A stretch of 6,877 nucleotides of DNA from an uncultured Actinomycetes bacterium. GTDB taxonomy: Bacteria; Actinomycetota; Actinomycetes; Nanopelagicales; Nanopelagicaceae. Location of the stretch: assembly GCA_903897475.1 (NCBI GenBank), contig CAIUBS010000033.1:1-6877 (forward strand), in the 5' to 3' direction. Under the pieces are notes generated by a model, which was not told the DNA's origin, made no database searches, and saw only the letters and a program-made list of their open reading frames with translations. Position numbers and translations under genes: made by a program. Positions 1 to 5,832 of this stretch are shown in pieces (within the stretch, counting starts at the first letter, position 1; every line of letters begins with the position of its first letter).

Positions 1-738
1 ATGGAATGGAACCGCACTTATTTTAAATAGTAGCCCTACTGATATAAAAATAATTCCGATAAATAAGAAAACATCGTTTGCACTTCCAGCCGCTGCACTT
101 ATTGCCGAAATTGAAACCGTACCCGAATAGCCATAAATAAATGCTGCACCGAAAAGGAAAAAAGCAGATGCATATGCGCCTAGAAGAAAGTACTTAAGCG
201 CAGCTTCTTGTGAGAGTAATCTTCTCCGTCTTGAAAGCCCGGCTAATAAGTAAAGCGGAAGTGAAAATACTTCTAGTGCTACAAATAAAGTAATTAAATC
301 TGCTGCAACAGTAAATAGCATCATTCCGCCTACTGCAAATAAAACTAGTGGAAAAATCTCAGTTTGTTGGATCTTTTGCTGGGTGGCAATTTTTTCTTCA
401 GCAGATCCTGGGACTGCCGAAGCCTGAGCAACAAAGTTATCCTGATCTGCGATCAATAAAATAGCGACTAAGGCTAGACAAACTATTATAAATTGAAAAA
501 ATATTCCCGCCTTATCAATAGTTACTGAGTTTACTGCCGCAGTTGTTGAAGACATATCTCTAATCTGCCAAAGTTGAAGTAAAGCAAGTAGAAGCGCACC
601 GACACTGACTGTTAACTGAACTGCAGCCCGATGAGTTTTACCCATGAAAGCCTCAATTAAAACTCCAAGAACTGCAGCACCAAAAATAATTAGCATTGGT
701 GATAGGAGCATGTAACTTAATGACGGTGCACTTAACAT
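1..738 (-). CDS. nuoN: NADH-quinone oxidoreductase subunit N (NuoN), 3' end missing
   Basis: This is an antiporter-like, proton-pumping membrane subunit of complex I. The frame is open from an ATG at 738-736 to the window edge, giving the first 246 residues; the family is usually about 480-530 long, so roughly half is missing. Visible marks are the TM5 helix with FVALEVFSLPLYLL, whose Glu156 corresponds to the key E. coli Glu133; LSRRRRLLSQEAALKYF with Lys182; and, at the very edge, LLFKISAVPFH with Lys239, the TM7 pumping lysine. Hydrophobic segments lie near residues 9-29, 38-57, 79-97, 129-146, 148-167, 183-204 and 223-240. A polar acidic loop (about 98-127) separates TM3 and TM4; from memory this is common in actinobacterial NuoN. 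The start codon overlaps the nuoM stop by one base (TAATG), and a Shine-Dalgarno-like AAAGG/AGG lies just upstream. NuoM and NuoL are paralogues, but the VPFH and LEVFSLPLY motifs point clearly to NuoN. Confidence 0.96.
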   Translation of the reverse strand, partial: MLSAPSLSYMLLSPMLIIFGAAVLGVLIEAFMGKTHRAAVQLTVSVGALLLALLQLWQIRDMSSTTAAVNSVTIDKAGIFFQFIIVCLALVAILLIADQDNFVAQASAVPGSAEEKIATQQKIQQTEIFPLVLFAVGGMMLFTVAADLITLFVALEVFSLPLYLLAGLSRRRRLLSQEAALKYFLLGAYASAFFLFGAAFIYGYSGTVSISAISAAAGSANDVFLFIGIIFISVGLLFKISAVPFH

Positions 739-2243
739 TACTTACCTACCTTTGCAATTGGATCTGAAAACCCAGCATTAACTACAACTTTTTCAGAAGT
801 CGGATTTATTAAATCTAATACCGGTTTTGGATAAAAGCCCATAAAAACTATTACTAGTATTACGGGAGAAATCGCTATTTTTTCTCTTAAGTTTAAGTCT
901 TTTAGATTTTCATTACCGCCTGTTATCGGACCATGCAGTGCCTTCTGAACTGGGATTAAAATATATAGCGCTGCAAGTACTATTCCTAAAGTGCCAATTA
1001 CGGCAGCAACTGGATATCTCGTATAGGTTCCTACTAAAACTAAAAACTCACTTACAAAGCTAGATAAACCTGGCAACGCCAAGCTAGACATACCTGCGAT
1101 GAAAAATGACCAGGCCATAACTGGAGTTACTCTTTGTAAACCACCAAAATCTGAAATAGTTGATGAGCCTCTGCGGGTAATCATCCAGCCAGCAATTAAG
1201 AAGAGCGCAGCAGTAGAAAACCCATGATTTACCATGTACAGATTTGCCCCAGACATACCTTGAGTTGTCATCGCAAAAATACCCATTGTTATAAAGCCAA
1301 AGTGTGAAATAGATGTAAATGCAATCAAACCTTTTATGTCCCGTTGCCCGATAGCCATAAATGCACCATAAATTATTGAGATTACCGCCAAGGTAATTAT
1401 CAAGGGAGTAAATGTCTTGCTCGCATCAGGAAAGAGTTGAATACAAAAACGAATCATTCCGTATGTTCCGACCTTATCTAAAACACCTAATAACAAAACT
1501 GATGTACCAGGGGTAGCAGCCTTTGCTGCATCTGGTAGCCAGGTATGAAATGGCCAAAGCGGAGCTTTAATTGCAAAGGCAATAAAGAAGCCTAGGAATA
1601 AGAAGTTTTCGGTTTGATTATCAATTTCTAAAGTTGCAAGCTGGGTAAGGTCAAAAGTTGCACCAATTTGATTACTGGAAATTATATAAACTCCAATAAT
1701 TGAAGCAAGCATTAGTAGTCCACCAAACAAGCTGTATAGCAAAAACTTAATGGCTGCCGCGGACTTATCCCCTGTACCGTAGCCACCAATAAGGAAATAG
1801 ATAGGAATGAGCATGGCTTCAAAAAATACATAAAACAGGAATAGATCATTCGCTGCAAATACACCAATCATTAGCGACTCTAAAACTAACAATAAAATAT
1901 AAAATACTTTTGAGCTCCAGCGTCCATTATCAGACTCATGCCAAGTCGCAAGTATCACAATTGGAACCAAAATAGTTGAGAGCAAAATTAAAACTAAAGA
2001 AATACCATCTATGCCTAATGAGAAATTAATATTAAATGCGGATATCCAAGAGTTGTTTTGAGTAAATTGCAATTGATCTGAATTTTTATCAAAACGAAAT
2101 GCCATAAAAATTGAAGCAATTGCTACAAATAAAGTTGCTAAGAAAGTAGATCTTTTTATTAATTCATTATTTTTAGTCGGAATTAGTGCTAGTAGTCCAG
2201 CACTAATGAGAGGAAGTATTCCAATAATTGTTAATAGGCTCAT
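738..2243 (-). CDS. nuoM: NADH-quinone oxidoreductase subunit M (NuoM)
   Basis: This is one of the three antiporter-like proton-pumping subunits in the membrane arm of complex I. It has 501 residues, close to the 509 of E. coli, and is almost entirely membrane helices (about 14 expected). Seen in order: TM5 with FYVFFEAMLIPIYFLIGGYG, where Glu142 matches E. coli Glu144; AFAIKAPLWPFHTWLPDAAK with Lys226 (E. coli Lys234) and His233; LLLGVLDKVGTYG with Lys257 (E. coli Lys265); GQRDIKGLIAFTSISHFGF around 299-317; VNHGFSTAALFL with His340; and LPGLSSFVSEFLVL with Glu399, matching the terminal-half E. coli Glu407. The C-terminal GFYPKPVLDLINP (469-481) is typical of NuoM. The ATG overlaps the nuoL stop by four bases (ATGA), with only a modest GGA ten bases upstream, so translation is probably coupled to nuoL. 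The end overlaps the nuoN start by one base. No key residue is missing. Confidence 0.98.
   Translation of the reverse strand: MSLLTIIGILPLISAGLLALIPTKNNELIKRSTFLATLFVAIASIFMAFRFDKNSDQLQFTQNNSWISAFNINFSLGIDGISLVLILLSTILVPIVILATWHESDNGRWSSKVFYILLLVLESLMIGVFAANDLFLFYVFFEAMLIPIYFLIGGYGTGDKSAAAIKFLLYSLFGGLLMLASIIGVYIISSNQIGATFDLTQLATLEIDNQTENFLFLGFFIAFAIKAPLWPFHTWLPDAAKAATPGTSVLLLGVLDKVGTYGMIRFCIQLFPDASKTFTPLIITLAVISIIYGAFMAIGQRDIKGLIAFTSISHFGFITMGIFAMTTQGMSGANLYMVNHGFSTAALFLIAGWMITRRGSSTISDFGGLQRVTPVMAWSFFIAGMSSLALPGLSSFVSEFLVLVGTYTRYPVAAVIGTLGIVLAALYILIPVQKALHGPITGGNENLKDLNLREKIAISPVILVIVFMGFYPKPVLDLINPTSEKVVVNAGFSDPIAKVGK
745..753 (-). promoter_or_regulatory. Ribosome binding site of nuoN
   Basis: On the minus strand this reads AAAGGTAGG, ending 6 bases before the nuoN ATG at 738. 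It lies inside the last codons of nuoM. It fixes the start of nuoN, which cannot be judged from full gene length because the gene leaves the window, and suggests re-initiation at the TAATG junction. Confidence 0.6.
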
Positions 2244-4135
2244 GCAGTCACTATCCAGACCGTAGCGATCAGAGCGAGTGCGCCAATGACCATCATCAAG
2301 GCATAACTTCTTACATATCCACTTTGCAAACTGCGTAATTTAGTTCCAGCACTAATTGACACCGATCCAACCGACCTAACTAATCCATCAATCACAATTA
2401 GATCGATTTGAAGTAGCTTTTTAATCAGTGATTGACCAGGGCGCATAAACGCACTCTCGTTAAGTGAATCCTGGTATAAATCTTTTCGAGCCGCAGCAGT
2501 TAACATTGAAACCTTCTCAGGTGCTTTATCTGATTGATCACCGCGATACTTGCTAACTGCTAAGGAAACTCCAATTGCAACGACAGTTAATGTCATTATT
2601 GAAACTGTTGTATGCGAGAAAAGTTCTTTAGCATGGTGCTCTTTCAGTGGATTAACTACTGGTTCAAGCCAATAAACTAAACGCTTACCTTGATATAACA
2701 GAAAACCAGAAGCAATTGAGCCTAAAGATAGTAATGCAATTGGAATCAGCATTAATGCTGGGCTTTCATGCGGTTCATCCTTATGACCCCATCTTTCATT
2801 GCCAAAAAAAGTAAGGATTACAACACGGGTCATATAAAAAGCTGTGATTGCTGCACCAAGAAGTGTGGCAACACCAAGTGCAATTCCCTTTATTCCACCG
2901 GCATTAAATGCTGTTTCAATAATTTTATCTTTGGAGTAAAAGCCAGCAAAGGGTGGAACTCCGATGATTGCTAAGTAGCCTAAGCCGAAAGTTAGGGCTG
3001 TAATTGGCATAAATTTACCAATCCCCCCGTACTTTCGCATATTAACTTCATCTTTCATGCCATGCATTACCGAACCTGCACCAAGAAACATACTTGCCTT
3101 AAAGAAACCATGTGTTAGTAAATGCATAATTGCAAATGCGTATCCAATTGGTCCTAAGCCTGTAGCTAAAATCATGTAACCAATTTGCGACATTGTTGAA
3201 GCTGCTAAAGCTTTTTTAATATCATCTTTAGCTGTTCCAATTATCGCGCCGAACAACAAGGTGACTGCACCAACAATTAACACCATTAGCTGTGCTATTG
3301 GAGCTTCATCAAAAATAAAGCTAGATCTGGTAATTAAATAAACTCCCGCAGTAACCATTGTTGCCGCATGGATAAGTGCAGATACTGGAGTTGGGCCAGC
3401 CATTGCATCACCTAGCCAAGATTGAAGTGGAAATTGCGCTGATTTTCCACACGCTGCCAATAACAGCATTAAACCAATAGCTGTAAGTTGAGTCGTTGAC
3501 GCACTATCAGTCTGTTCTTTTATTCCTGAAAATGTGACATCACCGAATGTGGCAAAAGCAATCATTATGGCTAAAGACAATCCAACATCGCCAACTCTGT
3601 TTGCTACAAAAGCTTTCTTAGCGGCAGTAGCGTAAGCCGGTTTTTGATTCCAAAAACCGATCAATAAGTAGGATGCAAGTCCTACTCCTTCCCAACCTAC
3701 ATACAGATTTAGATAGGAATCACCGAGCACTAGTAGCAACATTGCGGCTATGAATAGATTTAAATATGCAAAAAATCTTCTTCGGTCTAAATCATGTGAC
3801 ATATATGAAATTGAATAGACATGGATTAACGTGCCAACTCCAGTAATCAAAAGAACAAAACAAATGGAAAGCTGATCAAGTAAAAGTGAGGCATCAACAT
3901 TAAAAGAGCCAACCGAAATCCAAGTAAATAGTTTTTGACCTACGGCTCTATTTTCTTCTGGCCTGGCTTGCATAGCAAGAAATTCAATAACGCCGATTGT
4001 AAAAGTTGAGGCAGATACAGTTGTCGCTAGTACATGACCCCAAGAGTTTGCTCTTTTACCAGCCAATAAAAGTAAAGCTGAACTAAAAAGTGGAAGTGCA
4101 ATGAACCACACTAAATTAGCTGATGTTTGTAACAT
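2240..4135 (-). CDS. nuoL: NADH-quinone oxidoreductase subunit L (NuoL)
   Basis: This is the most distal antiporter-like proton pump of complex I, carrying the long lateral helix that braces NuoM and NuoN. It has 631 residues against 613 in E. coli. Seen in order: an N-terminal NuoL-specific segment (LLLDQLSICFVLLITGVGTL at 84-103, then HVYSISYMSHD); YLNLYVGWEGVGLASYLLIG with Glu149 (E. coli Glu144); FVANRVGDVGLSL with Asp183; AACGKSAQFPLQSWLGDAM with Lys231 (E. coli Lys229); PTPVSALIHAATMVTAGVYL with His256; IMHLLTHGFFKASMFLGAGS with His338, His342 and Lys346; and IGVPPFAGFYSKDKI at 391-405. The C-terminal 545-605 region fits the lateral helix and 611-629 the final membrane anchor. Related MrpA/MnhA antiporter subunits share the core, but the gene order and lateral-helix tail settle it as NuoL. 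The start overlaps the nuoK stop by one base (TAATG) and has only a weak AAAAGA upstream, so coupling to nuoK is likely. Confidence 0.98.
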   Translation of the reverse strand: MLQTSANLVWFIALPLFSSALLLLAGKRANSWGHVLATTVSASTFTIGVIEFLAMQARPEENRAVGQKLFTWISVGSFNVDASLLLDQLSICFVLLITGVGTLIHVYSISYMSHDLDRRRFFAYLNLFIAAMLLLVLGDSYLNLYVGWEGVGLASYLLIGFWNQKPAYATAAKKAFVANRVGDVGLSLAIMIAFATFGDVTFSGIKEQTDSASTTQLTAIGLMLLLAACGKSAQFPLQSWLGDAMAGPTPVSALIHAATMVTAGVYLITRSSFIFDEAPIAQLMVLIVGAVTLLFGAIIGTAKDDIKKALAASTMSQIGYMILATGLGPIGYAFAIMHLLTHGFFKASMFLGAGSVMHGMKDEVNMRKYGGIGKFMPITALTFGLGYLAIIGVPPFAGFYSKDKIIETAFNAGGIKGIALGVATLLGAAITAFYMTRVVILTFFGNERWGHKDEPHESPALMLIPIALLSLGSIASGFLLYQGKRLVYWLEPVVNPLKEHHAKELFSHTTVSIMTLTVVAIGVSLAVSKYRGDQSDKAPEKVSMLTAAARKDLYQDSLNESAFMRPGQSLIKKLLQIDLIVIDGLVRSVGSVSISAGTKLRSLQSGYVRSYALMMVIGALALIATVWIVTA

Positions 4136-4434
4136 TATCTTTTCAACAAACTTGCATCATCTACTGATGCAGATCTACGCGAGCGATAAATAGTTACAAT
4201 AATTGCTAATCCAACGACAACTTCGCATGCTGCAACTACCATGGTAAAGAATGCAACTACTTGACCTTCGAGATTGCCATTTATTCGAGCAAAAGTTACG
4301 AACGCAAGATTGGCAGCGTTTAGCATTAACTCGATACACATAAATACTACAATTGCATTCCGACGTACGACTACACCAATCGCTCCTATTGTGAACAAGA
4401 TGGCAGAAAGATAAAGATAATTTGCAATAGACAT
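4135..4434 (-). CDS. nuoK: NADH-quinone oxidoreductase subunit K (NuoK)
   Basis: This is a small three-helix membrane subunit of complex I (MrpC-like) that carries part of the central chain of charged residues for proton transfer. It has 99 residues, the normal family length (100 in E. coli). Membrane segments lie at about 5-23, 27-49 and 59-83. The two essential membrane glutamates are present: Glu35 in VFMCIELMLNAANLAF (E. coli Glu36) and Glu71 in FFTMVVAACEVVVGLAI (E. coli Glu72). A short charged cytoplasmic tail (YRSRRSASVDDASLLKR) follows. The ATG shares one base with the nuoJ stop (TAATG) and is preceded by a good Shine-Dalgarno, GAGGAAG, at 4442-4448 inside the nuoJ tail. The stop shares one base with the nuoL start in the same way. 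Confidence 0.98.
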   Translation of the reverse strand: MSIANYLYLSAILFTIGAIGVVVRRNAIVVFMCIELMLNAANLAFVTFARINGNLEGQVVAFFTMVVAACEVVVGLAIIVTIYRSRRSASVDDASLLKR

Positions 4435-5216
4435 TATTTATCTTCCTCAGTCTCTTCTTTTAATTCAAACTTAGAACTATCAATCATGTCACCGCGTGCT
4501 TCAAGAACAGCAGAAATTGAAGTAGGAGCTGGGTTTCCAGTTGGAAGTAGTGCCGGTACATCTACAGCGTTATGTAGTGCGTAAACTCCAGATCCAGGCA
4601 ATCCAGCTGCATCTTTTAGTTCACCTTTTCTAAATCTTGCAATTGATAAATCACGTTGAACAAATTTCGATTTTGTTTTCTGGCTATGAGCTAAAACCAT
4701 GGCACCAACTGCTGCGGTAATCAAAAGAGCAGAAATTACTTCAAATGCAAAAACGTATCTAGTAAATAATTCGACGGCAATTCCTTTAGCATTACCTTCA
4801 GAATTGATTTCACTTAGTCCTACTACTGGTCTACCAAATGTTGCCCTTGATATAAGTGTTACAAGTAATCCACCAAAACCAATTGCTGCGACAATTGAAA
4901 CAATTCTTAATCCCTTAATATTTTCTTCCAAAGAGTCTGATGTATCAACTCCAACAAGCATCAAAATAAATAAGAAAAGCATCATTACTGCACCGGTGTA
5001 AACAACTATTTGAACAATGCCTAAAAATAATGCTTCCTGAGCAATATAAAATATTGCCAAAGTAACCATTACCCAGGCAAGTAATAATGCTGAGTGCACA
5101 GCTTTTTTTACTAATAACATGCCAACGGCTGCAATCACAGATAGTGGAGCTAAAACATAGAATAAATATGATTCAGGGGCAGCAGTAGTGCCAACATCTA
5201 AAGCAAGATTAATCAT
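4434..5216 (-). CDS. nuoJ: NADH-quinone oxidoreductase subunit J (NuoJ)
   Basis: This is a membrane subunit of complex I whose third helix bends next to NuoK and NuoH in the coupling region. With the ATG at 5216-5214 it has 260 residues, against 184 in E. coli. Five membrane segments are seen at about 18-36, 41-59, 64-88, 105-123 and 154-176. TM3 has the signature FLGIVQIVVYTGAVMMLFLF (64-83), including Tyr73 and Gly75. Residues 178-260 form a hydrophilic tail with Gly/Pro-rich and acidic ends (EETEEDK); long tails of this type are, from memory, usual in actinobacterial NuoJ. An in-frame ATG at 5279 would add 21 residues, but it lies 71 bases inside nuoI, lacks a ribosome binding site, and the added residues do not resemble a NuoJ N-terminus. 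The 5216 start overlaps the nuoI stop by 8 bases and has AAGGGA upstream. Confidence 0.95.
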   Translation of the reverse strand: MINLALDVGTTAAPESYLFYVLAPLSVIAAVGMLLVKKAVHSALLLAWVMVTLAIFYIAQEALFLGIVQIVVYTGAVMMLFLFILMLVGVDTSDSLEENIKGLRIVSIVAAIGFGGLLVTLISRATFGRPVVGLSEINSEGNAKGIAVELFTRYVFAFEVISALLITAAVGAMVLAHSQKTKSKFVQRDLSIARFRKGELKDAAGLPGSGVYALHNAVDVPALLPTGNPAPTSISAVLEARGDMIDSSKFELKEETEEDK

Positions 5217-5832
5217 TCTTTGCAATCCCTTGGGATGGATGAGATCCTGTAACTTCACCACGGTAATAATTGCTGTCATCGGTGTTTGGATACATGGGGT
5301 GTGGAGGTGGCACCATTCCAGCCCGCAGTGGACCTAAAAGGTCATCTTTTTCAAATATCAATTTACCTCTAGTGCTATCAGCTAATTCATATTCATTTGT
5401 CATTGTTAATGCTCGAGTTGGACATGCTTCAATACATAGGCCACAAAAAATACAACGCAAGTAATTAATTTGATAAACCTTGCCATAACGCTCACCTGGA
5501 GAGAATCTTTCGCCCTCTTTATTATCCGCACCTTCAACATAAATTGCATCGGCTGGACACGCCCAAGCACAAAGTTCACACCCAATACATTTTTCTAATC
5601 CGTCAGGATGTCGATTTAATTGATGGCGCCCGTGAAACCTTGGTGCGGTTGGTTCTTTTACCTCTGGATATTGAACAGTATTTACCTTTTTGAACATGGT
5701 TCTAAAGGTCACCCAGAAGCCAAGTAGTTGCTTACCAAAACTAGCACTTTCATGATTAGTAATTGGTGCCTTAGATTGATCAGCATGAGCTAATCCAAAT
5801 TCATCAGAACGTGGTACTAAATCATCAGCCAT
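5209..5832 (-). CDS. nuoI: NADH-quinone oxidoreductase subunit I (NuoI), 2x[4Fe-4S] ferredoxin-like
   Basis: This is the iron-sulfur subunit that carries clusters N6a and N6b and passes electrons toward cluster N2 in NuoB and then quinone; it sits on the cytoplasmic face at the junction with the membrane arm. It has 207 residues (180 in E. coli). An amphipathic N-terminal part (about 33-55, GKQLLGFWVTFRTMFKK) fits the helices lying on NuoH. The first cluster motif is CIGCELCAWACP (Cys82, 85, 88, 92) and the second is CIFCGLCIEACP (Cys127, 130, 133, 137), so all eight ligands are present; by ferredoxin-fold logic the fourth cysteine of each motif binds the opposite cluster. The tail after residue 150 is less conserved and Pro/His-rich. 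The ATG overlaps the nuoH stop by 8 bases and has a clear GGAG at 5840-5843, seven bases upstream. The inter-motif stretch and ALTMTNEYELAD match actinobacterial NuoI as I remember it. Confidence 0.98.
   Translation of the reverse strand: MADDLVPRSDEFGLAHADQSKAPITNHESASFGKQLLGFWVTFRTMFKKVNTVQYPEVKEPTAPRFHGRHQLNRHPDGLEKCIGCELCAWACPADAIYVEGADNKEGERFSPGERYGKVYQINYLRCIFCGLCIEACPTRALTMTNEYELADSTRGKLIFEKDDLLGPLRAGMVPPPHPMYPNTDDSNYYRGEVTGSHPSQGIAKND
5226..5231 (-). promoter_or_regulatory. Ribosome binding site that decides the nuoJ start
   Basis: On the minus strand the bases read AAGGGA, followed by nine bases and then the ATG at 5216. No comparable purine run precedes the alternative upstream ATG at 5279 (the bases before it read CCAAACACCG). 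This supports the shorter 260-residue NuoJ. The site lies inside the end of nuoI. Confidence 0.65.

Noticed and set aside
2768..2974. A cysteine-containing 68-codon open frame on the plus strand, antisense to nuoL
   Set aside because: The Cys-rich run (CDCCTKKCGNTKC) looked briefly like a metal-binding peptide, but it is the reverse complement of Ala/Thr-rich membrane codons in the strongly conserved nuoL core. No independent support.
2240..4135. Possible Mrp-type Na+/H+ antiporter subunit instead of NuoL
   Set aside because: NuoL and MrpA share the antiporter core, but the position between nuoK and nuoM in an HIJKLMN order, the length of 631, and the C-terminal lateral-helix region fit complex I.
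4699..5001. A 100-codon open frame on the plus strand, antisense to nuoJ
   Set aside because: It lies wholly opposite the membrane-helix part of nuoJ. Its translation (many Ser, Thr, Ile, Pro) looks like the complement of hydrophobic codons and resembles no family I know; no convincing ribosome binding site was noted.
5270..5464. A 64-codon open frame on the plus strand, antisense to nuoI
   Set aside because: It is fully opposite the conserved second ferredoxin motif and C-terminal part of nuoI; its sequence is explained by complementarity to that gene.
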